Assembly: GCA_019689555.1 (NCBI GenBank)
Contig: JADGHE010000010.1
Span: 1 to 64,000 of the forward strand
Direction of reading: 5' to 3'
DNA from: Variibacter sp.
GTDB lineage: Bacteria; Pseudomonadota; Alphaproteobacteria; Rhizobiales; Xanthobacteraceae
Length of the DNA: 64,000 nt
The translations under genes and the position numbers were made by a program. This document shows positions 43,605 through 52,779 of this stretch, piece after piece. Under the pieces are notes generated by a model. That model ran no database searches and was not told where the DNA came from. It saw nothing but the letters and a program-made list of their open reading frames with translations. Each line of letters opens with the position of its first letter. Position 1 is the first letter of the stretch.

Positions 43605-45434
43605 TCAGCAGGCTTCGTCCTGTGCGGCGCCGGATCGCCCGGCGCTCCAGGGCCGCTCGCTCGAGGCGAGGCCGACGAGCGCGCCCTGCAGATAGTCGCA
43701 CCCCCACTCCGCGAGCTGGGCGGCGGCCTCCTCGGTCTGCACCCATTCGGCGACGGTGGTCAGGCCGAGGTCGCGGCCGAGACCGACGAGCGTGCGCACG
43801 AACACGCGGTCGTCCCGCGAGCGCGTGAGGTTTTGCACGAAGGCGCCGTCGATCTTGATGATGTCGATGCCGAGCTTGCGGAGGTTGCGGAACGACGTGT
43901 AGCCGGCCCCGAAGTCGTCGATGGCGATGCGGCAGCCGAGGTCCTTCACACGGCTGACGAAGCCGCGCGTCTCGTCGACGTCGTGAATCGCCGCCATCTC
44001 GGTGATCTCGATCGTGAGCCGTTCGGCGACGCCGGCGTGCGTCTTGAGATGCGCCGTGAGACTGGACCACCAGTCCGGATTGACGGTGGAGGCGGGCGAC
44101 ACGTTCATGCTGAGCTTCAGGTCGGGCGCAGCGGCGAGCTCGGCGACGACCAGCTCGAGCACGCGGTGATCGAGCAGGCGCACGAGCCCCAGCCGCTCGG
44201 CGATCGGCACGATCGCCGCCGCGTGTGTGAGCCCGCCGTCGGCGCGGCGGATGCGCATCAGCGCTTCGTGGAAAACCGGTCGGCGCGACACGGCCTCCGC
44301 CACCGGCTCGAACGCGAGAAAGATGCGCCGCTCGTTGAGCGCCGCAACGATTTCGTCGGTCACGCGCACGTTTTCGCGCCGCAGGGTTTCGCGTTCGACG
44401 CTCGGCCGATAGGCGAGGAACGAGCCCGGCCGCTTCGCCTTGGCGACGGCGAGGGCCTCCTGCGCGCGCGCGATCGCCTCGGCGACTTCGCGGGCATGGC
44501 GCGGCGCCACCACGCCGCCGGCCGTGACGGTCATCGCAATCGGCGCCGCCTTGGTCTGAATGACGTCGTTGCGCACGCCGGACAGCAGCCGTTCAGCCGC
44601 GATCGCCATTTCGTCGATCGTGCAGTTGCGCAGGACGACACCGAACTTGTTGCCCGAGAAACGCCCGAGCACGTCGCCGGCGCGCAGCTTGCCGCGCAGG
44701 CGCCGGGCCACGGCCCCGATCGCTTCGTCGGCGACGTCGAATCCGTAGGCCCCGTTGATGTGCGAGAGATTGTCGATCGAGATGAGCAGAAAGGCGCAGG
44801 AGTTGCGGCAGCGCGTCGCCTCCTCGATCGCGCCGGCGAGGGCCTCGGTCAAGTGCCAGCGGTTGATCTCGCCCGTCAGCGCGTCGGTCTTCGACAGATA
44901 GGCGAGGCGCTCCTGTTCCGCGTGACGCGTGTTGACGACGCGCACCACGCCGTGCGCCCGCCGCGGCCGCCCGTCCGCCCCGGCGAACCAACGTCCCGTG
45001 TCCTCGATCCACAGCGCGCCGGCATCGGCCGCGCGCAGCGCATATTCGACCTGGTAGGGAACGCCCTTTCCGTCATCGCGGCGCCCCGAATTGAGGACGG
45101 CGTCGAACCGCGTCGTCATGGTATCCTGCGTCAGCAGGCGGGCATAGGCGCGACCGGTGGCGATGGCCGCGGGATCGTTCACGCCGAGCACTTTGGCCGC
45201 GTTCGCGCCCCAGGTCAGGGCGTCCGTCTCGATATCCCACTCGTAGAAGGCCTCCTCGATGGAGGCGAGAATTGTCGCGGGGTCCGGTTGGGCGGCACAT
45301 CCGGCTTTCGTGACGGCGGCCTGGCTTACATCTCCCTGCGGCCCGCGTTCCGGGGCGGCCGCGCGTTGCTGTGCCTTTTGATCGTCCTGTCCCACGGATG
45401 ACACCATTCCGATCGCAGCGCGAACGCAAGACAT
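43605..45434 (-). CDS. PAS-GGDEF-EAL protein with degenerate GGDEF motif
   Basis: The 609-residue protein has an N-terminal PAS-like domain (about 50-165), a GGDEF domain whose active loop reads FSGNKFGVVL near residue 258 (GGDEF lost), and a C-terminal EAL domain. The EAL domain keeps FHEALMR (about 388), MNVSP, IEITEMA, DDFGAGYTSF (about 505), IKIDGAF and the final YLQGALVG. This predicts a c-di-GMP phosphodiesterase whose dead GGDEF domain may only bind GTP. Some loop residues (AEWVQTEE) deviate. The start is uncertain: ATG 45434 or 45407. It converges on phaR with six bases between. Confidence 0.88.
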   Translation of the reverse strand: MSCVRAAIGMVSSVGQDDQKAQQRAAAPERGPQGDVSQAAVTKAGCAAQPDPATILASIEEAFYEWDIETDALTWGANAAKVLGVNDPAAIATGRAYARLLTQDTMTTRFDAVLNSGRRDDGKGVPYQVEYALRAADAGALWIEDTGRWFAGADGRPRRAHGVVRVVNTRHAEQERLAYLSKTDALTGEINRWHLTEALAGAIEEATRCRNSCAFLLISIDNLSHINGAYGFDVADEAIGAVARRLRGKLRAGDVLGRFSGNKFGVVLRNCTIDEMAIAAERLLSGVRNDVIQTKAAPIAMTVTAGGVVAPRHAREVAEAIARAQEALAVAKAKRPGSFLAYRPSVERETLRRENVRVTDEIVAALNERRIFLAFEPVAEAVSRRPVFHEALMRIRRADGGLTHAAAIVPIAERLGLVRLLDHRVLELVVAELAAAPDLKLSMNVSPASTVNPDWWSSLTAHLKTHAGVAERLTIEITEMAAIHDVDETRGFVSRVKDLGCRIAIDDFGAGYTSFRNLRKLGIDIIKIDGAFVQNLTRSRDDRVFVRTLVGLGRDLGLTTVAEWVQTEEAAAQLAEWGCDYLQGALVGLASSERPWSAGRSGAAQDEAC

Positions 45435-45605
45435 GGCCCGCGCAATCTGAACAGTTCGCGGAAAGCTACCGCCGAACCCTAAAGAATTCGGAAAACATTC
45501 CGCCAGTCAGCACGGGAACTTGCACCGGGGCGGCAGGTTCCTCCACCGGCACGTGGCTTGCGACCCACTGGGCAGGATGCCCCAGATTGGGACAGGGAGG
45601 CGCAA

Positions 45606-45932
45606 GTGAAGCTGATCCGCCGCGTGGCTGCCGTTGCGACGGCAAGCGCCTTCCGCCATGCCGGACGCGGCCCCGAAGACGGGCCGAACTCCGCTCCTTC
45701 GCGGAGTCGGGCGCTCGTGGCGGCCGCGCCCCCGCAGCCGGCGCCCGAAAGCGCGACACCCCGGCCCGGCCTGTTCGCGCCGTTTCTGGCGCATATCATT
45801 GCGATGCGACAACAGGCGGCCCATCTGCGGCAGCGCCGACGCGCGGAACCCTCCGTGGCGGTCTCCCGCTATGCGGCGACCGCGCGCGCGGATTCGGCGA
45901 CGGGGCGCCACCGGCTGAACCGGTCCGCCTGA
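45606..45932 (+). CDS. small basic protein of unknown function
   Basis: The 108-residue frame starts at GTG 45606 (VKLIRRVAAVATASAF) after GGGAGG. It has no signal peptide or recognisable domain; the middle is Ala/Pro-rich and the C-terminus Arg-rich (AMRQQAAHLRQRRRAE). It lies between the divergent c-di-GMP gene and the convergent ggt gene. The good ribosome site supports it, but GC-rich open frames are common and it could be spurious. Confidence 0.45.
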   Translation: MKLIRRVAAVATASAFRHAGRGPEDGPNSAPSRSRALVAAAPPQPAPESATPRPGLFAPFLAHIIAMRQQAAHLRQRRRAEPSVAVSRYAATARADSATGRHRLNRSA

Positions 45933-45943
45933 GGCACAAGGCT

Positions 45944-47539
45944 TCAGAAGCCGATCGCACACCCGTCCTTGCGGCCGTCGGACCCGCCGAGCAGCACGCC
46001 GCGGTCCCAATCGATGGCGATCGCCTGGCCGCCGCCGAGCGGCAGCGGCCGGCGCACGACGTCGTGACCGCACCGCCGCAGGTCCGCCACGACGGCGTCC
46101 GGAATTCCTTCCTCCACCACGACCTGCTCGCCTTCAAAGAAGACGCGCGGCCAGTCGATGGCCGCCTGCACGTCCATGCCGTAATCGACGACGTTGGATA
46201 CGAAGCTCGCGTGCCCCATCGCCTGATAGCCGCCGCCCATCACGCCGAAGCTGAGCACGCAGCGCCCGTCCCGCATGCCCAGCGCCGGAATGATGGTGTG
46301 CATCGGCCGCTTGCCCGGCCCGATGCAGTTCGGGTGATCGGGATCGGTGACGAAGCAGGCGCCGCGGTTCTGCAGCATGATGCCGGTGCGTTCGGTGGCT
46401 ATGCCGACGCCGAACGCGGCGTAGAGCGAGTTGATGAACGAGACGGCGGTGCGGTCGCGGTCCACCACCGTGAGATAGACGGTGTCGCTGCCGGGCGTGG
46501 GAACGGGCGGCCGCGGCATGCGCTGTGCCGGATCGATGCGGCGCGCGAGTTTGGCGGCGAAGGCCTTGTCGAGCAGGCTTTCCGCCGTCACGCGCATGTG
46601 GTCGGGGTCGGCGATGTGAGCGTCGCGCACGCTGTAGGCGAGCCGCGCCGCCTCGATCAGCACATGCAGGCGCTTCGGCGACAGCGCCTCGAGCGATCCG
46701 AGATCGAAGCGTTCCAGGATGTTGAGCAGAACCAGCGCGGTGAGGCCCTGCCCGTTCGGCGGCAGCTCGACCACGTCGAGGCCGCGATAGGACGTCGCGA
46801 TCGGGTCGACCACCGTACCGCGGTGTCGGGCAAGATCCTCGGCCGTCACGAATCCGCCGCGGGCGGCGATCGTGGCGGCGATGTCGTCCGCGATCGGACC
46901 TTCGTAGAAGGCGCGCGGCCCGTCCTTGGCGATCATGCGCAGCGTGGCGGCGAGCGCCGGAAAGCGCATGATCTCGCCGACCTCCGGCGCGCGGCCGTTG
47001 ACGAGGAAATGCCGTGCTGCGCCGGGGTCGTTCTGCAGGCGGCTCACGGACTGCGCCCAATCGTAGCCGACGCGCGGGGTGACCGGGAACCCCTCCTCGG
47101 CATAGCGTATCGCGGGCGCGAGCGCGCGCCCGAGGTCGAACCGGCCATGGGCGGCGAGGATTTGCGCCCACGCTTCGACGGCCCCCGGAACGGTGACGGC
47201 GTGGATGGAATCCATGCCGATCGTCTGAACGCCCTGCTCGCGCAGCACTTCGGGGTGGACCGCTGCCGCAGCGCGACCGGACCCGTTGTAGCCCCACACC
47301 GGCGCGCCGGGCCTCGCCACCAAGCAGAAGCAGTCGCCGCCGATCCCGGTCATGTGCGGTTCGACGACGCAAAGCGTGGCGGCGGCTGCGACCGCGGCGT
47401 CGGCCGCCGTGCCGCCGGCCCGCAGCGCCTCGATCGCCGCGAGCGTCGCCAGCGGGTGGGAGGTCGCGGCCATGGCCTCTCCGGCGATCGCGACGGAGCG
47501 ACCGGGCGTGTGGAAGTTGCGAATCATGGGGGGCTTCAC
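45944..47539 (-). CDS. ggt: gamma-glutamyltransferase
   Basis: This Ntn-hydrolase makes an autocleaved heterodimer that removes or transfers the gamma-glutamyl group of glutathione and similar compounds. The 531-residue protein contains the cleavage Thr near residue 351 in GSDTVYLTVVD and the small-subunit motifs SFINSLYAAFG, NRGACF and GKRPMHTIIP, with GVMGGGYQ at the oxyanion region. No signal peptide is seen, unlike E. coli Ggt, so it may be cytoplasmic or a cephalosporin-acylase-like relative. The start is GTG 47539 or ATG 47527. Confidence 0.9.
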   Translation of the reverse strand: MKPPMIRNFHTPGRSVAIAGEAMAATSHPLATLAAIEALRAGGTAADAAVAAAATLCVVEPHMTGIGGDCFCLVARPGAPVWGYNGSGRAAAAVHPEVLREQGVQTIGMDSIHAVTVPGAVEAWAQILAAHGRFDLGRALAPAIRYAEEGFPVTPRVGYDWAQSVSRLQNDPGAARHFLVNGRAPEVGEIMRFPALAATLRMIAKDGPRAFYEGPIADDIAATIAARGGFVTAEDLARHRGTVVDPIATSYRGLDVVELPPNGQGLTALVLLNILERFDLGSLEALSPKRLHVLIEAARLAYSVRDAHIADPDHMRVTAESLLDKAFAAKLARRIDPAQRMPRPPVPTPGSDTVYLTVVDRDRTAVSFINSLYAAFGVGIATERTGIMLQNRGACFVTDPDHPNCIGPGKRPMHTIIPALGMRDGRCVLSFGVMGGGYQAMGHASFVSNVVDYGMDVQAAIDWPRVFFEGEQVVVEEGIPDAVVADLRRCGHDVVRRPLPLGGGQAIAIDWDRGVLLGGSDGRKDGCAIGF

Positions 47540-47578
47540 TCCGGAGGGAATGCGCGGCCGTCAGGCGGGGCGCCGCCG

Positions 47579-47983
47579 TCAGGCCTCCGTGCGTTCGATC
47601 GTGTAATCACGTTGGGCGGCCCGGATCGAGACCGCGAAGCCGGCGGCGACATCGATCAGGCACATCAGCATGAGCAGCGCGAAAATGGATGTTCCGGCTC
47701 TATCAACGAGCAAAAATTCGACGAGCGCGCCGATGAAGATGAGGGTCGACAGCAGGTGATCGACGATCGCACGAGTGCCGTGGCGGGTGGCCTTGAAGAT
47801 TTCCAGAAACAGAAAGAACAGGCCGGCCGTGAGCAGCAGATCGCCGAACGTGATCTTCCATTCGCCGCCGGACAGCATGGAGATGCTGGCGATCTGGGTG
47901 GCCCAGTCCACCGGCATCAGAAAGGCGACGATGTTGTAGATCGCGAGCGGAATGAGCAGGAGCGGGAAACTGACCAGGAACAC
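47579..47983 (-). CDS. four-helix inner-membrane protein, unknown function
   Basis: The 134-residue protein has about four membrane helices: residues 1-23, about 44-62, about 75-92 and 100-118. The third region runs from a basic HGTRAIVDHL loop into LIFIGALVEFLLV. Short loops and a basic tail (RAAQRDYTIERTEA) point to inner membrane with no catalytic motif. It ends 39 bp before ggt and likely shares its transcript. I do not recognise the family. Confidence 0.72.
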   Translation of the reverse strand: MFLVSFPLLLIPLAIYNIVAFLMPVDWATQIASISMLSGGEWKITFGDLLLTAGLFFLFLEIFKATRHGTRAIVDHLLSTLIFIGALVEFLLVDRAGTSIFALLMLMCLIDVAAGFAVSIRAAQRDYTIERTEA

Positions 47984-48144
47984 CGTTCACCTCCGCGCGA
48001 TCCGGGACGAAGGCGCGCTGCCCGCCCGCCGGGCGCGGGCAAGCGGCGCGTGGCGCCAGTCTATCCGCTGCCGCCGCCGGGTCCAGAAGCGCTCGAACGT
48101 TCCAGCCCCGCGCCTGCGACGAGGCCGTCCCGGCCTAAAGCGAA

Positions 48145-48165
48145 GGGCCGGCGAACGACCGGCCC
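48145..48165 (-). terminator. terminator after rpmF
   Basis: Reading the minus strand, GGGCCGG and CCGGCCC pair around seven bases and are followed by TTCGCTTT. It sits 27-48 bp after the rpmF stop. Confidence 0.6.
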
Positions 48166-48192
48166 CGCCAATCCCGCGGCCCGCGCGAACGG

Positions 48193-48378
48193 TCAGGTCT
48201 GCGCCTTCACCTTCAAGACCTGCCGGCCCTTGTACATGCCGGTCTTGAGGTCGATGTGATGCGGGCGGCGCAATTCGCCCGAATCCTTGTCTTCGACATA
48301 GGTGGGGCGCTTGAGCGCATCGGCCGAGCGCCGCATGCCGCGGCGCGAGGGCGAGGTCTTTTTCTTCGGGACAGCCAT
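48193..48378 (-). CDS. rpmF: 50S ribosomal protein L32
   Basis: The 61-residue protein starts [18 protein letters not shown] and continues [13 protein letters not shown] and [16 protein letters not shown], the full alphaproteobacterial L32. It lacks the zinc cysteine pairs seen in some L32 proteins, as is usual in this group. AGGAG lies ten bases before the ATG, and a TATAAG box lies about 60 bases upstream. It is a single gene between two terminators or spacers. Confidence 0.96.
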   Translation of the reverse strand: MAVPKKKTSPSRRGMRRSADALKRPTYVEDKDSGELRRPHHIDLKTGMYKGRQVLKVKAQT

Positions 48379-48465
48379 TTGTTCGCTTCTCCTGAAAGCG
48401 GTGGCGGGCCACCGGAGGCCGCCCGCACATTCGGCCGGGCTTATAGAGGAACGCGAAAAGCGAGG

Positions 48466-49188
48466 CTAGTGCCGGCGTGTAAGCTCCAGGCAATCGGCGA
48501 GCCAGCCCGCCCGCCGCGCCCGGGCCTCGTAGATGCCGGCGAGGCGGCGCAGGCCGGGGCCGGGGCGGCCCGCCAGCCGGCGGTGCGGATCCGGCAACAC
48601 GGCCGCGAGGAGGGCGGATTCGCGGGAAGTGAGGCTCTGCGCGGACTTGCCGAAGGCGCGCCGGGCCCCCGCCTCGGCTCCGAACTGACCGTCCGGCCCC
48701 CATTCGGCGATGTTGAGGTAGATTTCCATGACGCGCCGCTTGGGCAGGACGAGGTCGATCCACAGCGCCAGCGGGAACTCCAGCGCCTTGCGCACGAAGC
48801 TGCGCCCCGGCCACAGGAACAGGTTCTTGGCCACTTGCTGGACGATCGTCGAGGCGCCGCGCGCCTCGCTGAGGTCGCCGGCCTCCTCGATCGCCTCGCT
48901 CAGCTCCGTCCAGTCGATGCCGGAATGGCGGCAGAAGCGCGCGTCTTCCGCCACGATAACCGAAAGCGGGAGTGAACGTGCCATCTCCTCGATCGGCACG
49001 TAGATGCGCTCCACCTTGGCGCCCGTTAACCACCGCCACAGCATCAGCGTCGAAACCGGCCGGACGAAGAGGTAAAGGGGCGTCAGCACATAGGGCAGCG
49101 CGAGCAGCACCAGCAAGAGCGCCACGATCCGGCGGACGGCGCGCCCGATCGGGCCAGGCAGTCTCGAGAGAGGCGCGACCGACGACAT
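48466..49188 (-). CDS. mtgA: monofunctional peptidoglycan transglycosylase MtgA
   Basis: MtgA polymerises lipid II into glycan strands on the outer face of the inner membrane (GT51). The 240-residue protein has an N-terminal membrane helix (about 19-41) and the catalytic motif E81-DARFCRHSG. The second motif is [20 protein letters not shown], and the third [17 protein letters not shown] 49188 (MSSVAPL) is preferred; ATG 49206 and 49251 are in frame. It is divergent from ispA, and its upstream starts would overlap it. Confidence 0.94.
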   Translation of the reverse strand: MSSVAPLSRLPGPIGRAVRRIVALLLVLLALPYVLTPLYLFVRPVSTLMLWRWLTGAKVERIYVPIEEMARSLPLSVIVAEDARFCRHSGIDWTELSEAIEEAGDLSEARGASTIVQQVAKNLFLWPGRSFVRKALEFPLALWIDLVLPKRRVMEIYLNIAEWGPDGQFGAEAGARRAFGKSAQSLTSRESALLAAVLPDPHRRLAGRPGPGLRRLAGIYEARARRAGWLADCLELTRRH

Positions 49189-49264
49189 CGGGTCCGAGTA
49201 AACCATGTCTGCCGCGCGGGGAAGAATGCTGCTACACGCTGCCCGGCCCAACCCGATGGCTCCG

Positions 49265-50188
49265 ATGGACCAACCTCAAGGTTTCGAAGCGCGGCTCGCC
49301 GCCTGCGCGGCCGAGATCGAGGCGCTGCTCGAGCGCCTGCTGTCGGCCGAGCCGCTCGACGGCGAGCGGACCCGGCCGCCCCGGCTGCTCGCCGCCATGC
49401 GCCACGCCTGCCTGGGCGGCGGCAAACGGCTGCGGCCGTTCCTGGTGGTGGAGAGCGCGGCCCTGTTCGCCGTTCCGCGCGCGCGCGCGCTCATGGCCGG
49501 CGCGGCGCTCGAATGCGTCCACTGCTATTCGCTCGTCCATGACGATCTGCCGGCCATGGACAACGACGACCTGCGCCGCGGCCGGCCGACCGTGCACAAG
49601 GCCTTCGACGAGGCGACCGCGGTGCTGGCGGGCGACGCGCTGCTCACCCTCGCCTTCGACGTGGCGGCGCGACCCGAAACGCATCCGGACCCGGCGGTCC
49701 GCCTGGCGCTGGTGACGGCGCTGGCGCGCGCCGCGGGCGTGGGCGGCATGGCCGGCGGACAGATGCTCGATCTCGCGGCCGAAGGCCGCTTCGGCCCGGC
49801 GGCGCCCGACGCGGAGGGCGTGCGCACGCTGCAGGCCATGAAGACCGGCGCGCTCTTGCGCTTCGCCTGCCGCGCGGGCGCGCTGCTGGGCGGCGCCGGC
49901 CCGGCGGAGACGGAGGCGCTCGACCGCTACGGCGCGGCGCTCGGCGAGGCGTTCCAGATCGCCGACGACCTGCTCGACGCCGAGGGAGACCCGGCGGAGG
50001 TCGGCAAGGCCACGGGCAAGGATGCGGCGGCCGGAAAGGCCACCCTCGTCGCGCTCTTGGGCACCGGCGGCGCGCGGGCGCGGCTCGACGCCTTGATCGC
50101 GGCGGCGGAGACGGCGCTTTGCCGCTTCGGCCCCGCCGCCGAGACGCTGCGCGCCACAGCCAGGTTCGTCGCCGCACGTCGCCATTGA
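49265..50188 (+). CDS. ispA: farnesyl (polyprenyl) diphosphate synthase
   Basis: This enzyme makes farnesyl diphosphate, or possibly geranylgeranyl diphosphate, from IPP and DMAPP. The 307-residue protein has [10 protein letters not shown] and the first Asp-rich motif [14 protein letters not shown] (about residue 93). [12 protein letters not shown] follows, and the second Asp-rich motif is [10 protein letters not shown] (about 233). The short form of the first motif fits FPP synthase. The start is uncertain; ATG 49265 ([11 protein letters not shown]) is the family-like one, with ATG 49256 and 49205 upstream. Confidence 0.93.
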   Translation: MDQPQGFEARLAACAAEIEALLERLLSAEPLDGERTRPPRLLAAMRHACLGGGKRLRPFLVVESAALFAVPRARALMAGAALECVHCYSLVHDDLPAMDNDDLRRGRPTVHKAFDEATAVLAGDALLTLAFDVAARPETHPDPAVRLALVTALARAAGVGGMAGGQMLDLAAEGRFGPAAPDAEGVRTLQAMKTGALLRFACRAGALLGGAGPAETEALDRYGAALGEAFQIADDLLDAEGDPAEVGKATGKDAAAGKATLVALLGTGGARARLDALIAAAETALCRFGPAAETLRATARFVAARRH

Positions 50189-50315
50189 GCGCGCAAGGCG
50201 CGCGCACCGCTCCGGCCGCGCCCGGATCCGCATCCTGACCAAAGCTTAACGTGACCGGACCGCGAGCGGCTGGTATCGAATGATCTTCTGCGGCCGTCAC
50301 AAGGGGTTGGGCGCG

Positions 50316-52004
50316 ATGCGCCGCCTGTTCACCGTTCTGATTGTTGTCGCTGCCGGCTCGGCGGGGCTCGTCTACTTTTTCCCCGAATGGACCAGAGCGC
50401 CGGCCGAGCCGGCCTATCGCCTCGCCAGGCTCGACCGCGGACCGATCGTCGCCGCCGTCACCGCGACGGGCACGATCAACCCGACCACGACGGTCATCGT
50501 CGGCTCGCAGCTGTCGGGGCAGGTCGTCGAAATTCTCGCCGACTACAATTCCGAGGTGAAGGCCGATCAGGTCGTCGCGCGGCTCAACTCCGATCAGATC
50601 CGCGCGCGGCTCGACGCCGCCCGCGCCGACCTCGCGCAGACGCGGGCGATGCGCAGCGTGCAGGAGGCGCAGATCAAGCGCGTCCTCGCCGAGATCGAGC
50701 GGATCAAGGCGACCGAAGCCGATGCGGAAGCGCAGATCGCCCGCAACGAGGCGTTGCTGGCGGACGCCGAGCGCCTCGTTCAGCGCCAGCAGGAGCTGCG
50801 AAACCGCGGCGTGGCGACGGAGGCCGCATATTCGACGGCGATCGCGCAGCGTGACGCCCAACGCGCCCAGCTCGATTCGGCGCGCGCCCAGCTTGCCTCG
50901 GCGAAGGCCCAGGCGCTCGGCCTCCAGGCCGATCTGCAGGTCGCGCGGGCGCAGCTCGAGGCGGTGAGCGCGCAGGTGCTCCAGCGCGAGGCGGCGGTGC
51001 GGCAGATCGAGGTCGACCTGCGCAACACGGAGATCCGCTCGCCGGTGTCCGGCATCGTCATCCAGCGCAACGTCGAACTCGGCCAGACGGTCGCCGCCTC
51101 GCTGCAGGCCCCGACCCTCTTCCTGATCGCCGACGACCTGCGCCACATGGAGATCGCGGCCAATATCGACGAGACCGATATCGGCCGGGTCAAGCCCGGC
51201 CAGAAGGTCACGTTCACGGTCAATGCCTTTCCGGGGCGCACCTTCGAGGGCACCGTGAAGCAGGTGCGGCTCGGCTCGCAGATCGTGCAGAACGTCGTCA
51301 TCTACACGACCATCATCTCGGTCGAGAACCCGCGCCAGGAGCTGCTGCCCGGTATGACCGCCAACCTGCGCATCGAGACCGACCTGCGCGAGAACGTGCT
51401 GCGCGCGCCCAACGCGGCGCTGCGCTGGCGCCCTCCCGGCGCCGAGCCGCTCGTGCCGCAGGCGCCGCGCGGCCGCGAGGCGGCGGGCGCGGCGGACGAG
51501 CAGCGGCCCACCGGGGCCGAGGGCCGCCGGCTCATGGCCGAATTCGCGACCGCCTTGAAGGCGGAGCTTGCGCCCCCGGCCGACCAGCAGAAGGAGATCG
51601 ACGCCGTCCTCGCCGAGGCGCGCCGGCAGATCGGCGCCGCGGTCCGCACCGAACAGAACCCCGATGCCCGGCGCGAGCGCATGCGCGCGCTCTGGACGGA
51701 GACGATGGATCGCATCGCGGCCTTGCTGACGGCGGAGCAGCGCGGCAGGTTCGCCGACCTGCGGGAGCGCTTCGCGCTCAATCGCGACGAGGGCCGCGCA
51801 ACGCAGCGGGGACGGGTCTATGTGCTCGGCGCGGACGGCAAGCCGCAGGCGGTCGACGTGCGCCTTGGCGCGACGGACGGGAGCATGACCGAGATTATCA
51901 GCAGCCGCCTGGAAGCCGGCCAGGAAGTCGTCATCGGAGGCGGACCGCAGCCGCCGGAAGCGGCGTCGTCGAGCGCGATGCGCACCCCGCGCTTCGGCTT
52001 CTGA
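50316..52004 (+). CDS. MacA-like periplasmic adaptor with an LTXXQ (Spy-like) insertion
   Basis: The 562-residue HlyD/MacA-type adaptor has an N-terminal membrane helix (about 5-22) and a lipoyl half-domain (VEILADYNSEVKADQVVARL). Long coiled-coil arms follow (about 85-215), then IRSPVSGIVIQRNVELGQTV and a beta-barrel. A roughly 90-residue Arg/Glu-rich helical stretch (about 400-490) carries LTAEQRGRFADLRERF, matching the LTXXQ signature of Spy/CpxP periplasmic chaperones. This insertion is unusual for MacA. ATG 50316 is preferred to ATG 50280. Its operon partners are the ATPase and permease that follow. Confidence 0.85.
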   Translation: MRRLFTVLIVVAAGSAGLVYFFPEWTRAPAEPAYRLARLDRGPIVAAVTATGTINPTTTVIVGSQLSGQVVEILADYNSEVKADQVVARLNSDQIRARLDAARADLAQTRAMRSVQEAQIKRVLAEIERIKATEADAEAQIARNEALLADAERLVQRQQELRNRGVATEAAYSTAIAQRDAQRAQLDSARAQLASAKAQALGLQADLQVARAQLEAVSAQVLQREAAVRQIEVDLRNTEIRSPVSGIVIQRNVELGQTVAASLQAPTLFLIADDLRHMEIAANIDETDIGRVKPGQKVTFTVNAFPGRTFEGTVKQVRLGSQIVQNVVIYTTIISVENPRQELLPGMTANLRIETDLRENVLRAPNAALRWRPPGAEPLVPQAPRGREAAGAADEQRPTGAEGRRLMAEFATALKAELAPPADQQKEIDAVLAEARRQIGAAVRTEQNPDARRERMRALWTETMDRIAALLTAEQRGRFADLRERFALNRDEGRATQRGRVYVLGADGKPQAVDVRLGATDGSMTEIISSRLEAGQEVVIGGGPQPPEAASSSAMRTPRFGF

Positions 52005-52014
52005 GGCGCCGGCC

Positions 52015-52779
52015 ATGGCCCCGCTCATCGAGACGCAGAAGCTGACGCGCCTCTACCGGCTGGGCGACGAAACCGTGACGGCGCTTGCCGATGTCAGCCT
52101 GACGGTGGACGCCGGCGAGTTCGTCGCCGTGATGGGGCCCTCGGGCTCCGGCAAATCGACGTTCATGAACGTCGTCGGCTGTCTCGATCGCCCGACCTCC
52201 GGCAGTTACCGGCTCGACGGTGAGGAAGTCTCTCGGCTCGACGCCGACAGGCTCGCGGCGGTGCGCAACCGCAAGATCGGATTCGTGTTTCAGCAGTTCC
52301 ACCTGCTCGACCGTCTCGACGCCTTGAGCAATGTTGAGCTGCCGCTGATCTATGCCGGCGCGGACCGGCGCGGGCGGCGCGAGCGCGCGGCGGAAGCGCT
52401 GCGGCGCGTGGGGCTCGGCGACCGCCTGCATCACCGCCCGACGCAGCTCTCCGGCGGGCAACAGCAGCGCGTGGCGGTGGCCCGCGCCCTGGTTAACGGA
52501 CCGAAGGTGCTGCTCGCCGACGAGCCGACCGGCGCGCTCGACAGCCGCACCTCGCTCGAACTGATGGCCCTGTTCCAGGAGCTCAATCGCGAAGGCGTCA
52601 CCGTCGTGATCGTCACGCACGAGCCGGACGTCGCCCGCTTTGCGGCGCGGGTGGTGCGGTTCCGCGACGGCTGCGTGCTGAGCGATGCGCGCCAGCGGCC
52701 GGCCGATGCAGCGGCCGAGCTCGCCGCTCTTTCGGCCGAGAAGGCCGAGGCCGACGCAGCCGCGGAGGCCGCCGCATGA
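52015..52779 (+). CDS. MacB-type ABC exporter ATP-binding protein
   Basis: The 254-residue ATPase has Walker [29 protein letters not shown], the signature [15 protein letters not shown] and Walker [14 protein letters not shown], the LolD/MacB exporter pattern. In MacB the ATPase and permease are fused; here they are split. The C-terminus is an Ala/Glu-rich tail. The stop overlaps the permease start (ATGA) and the start is ten bases after the adaptor. The trio should export a peptide, lipid or drug through an outer-membrane channel not encoded here. Confidence 0.93.
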   Translation: MAPLIETQKLTRLYRLGDETVTALADVSLTVDAGEFVAVMGPSGSGKSTFMNVVGCLDRPTSGSYRLDGEEVSRLDADRLAAVRNRKIGFVFQQFHLLDRLDALSNVELPLIYAGADRRGRRERAAEALRRVGLGDRLHHRPTQLSGGQQQRVAVARALVNGPKVLLADEPTGALDSRTSLELMALFQELNREGVTVVIVTHEPDVARFAARVVRFRDGCVLSDARQRPADAAAELAALSAEKAEADAAAEAAA

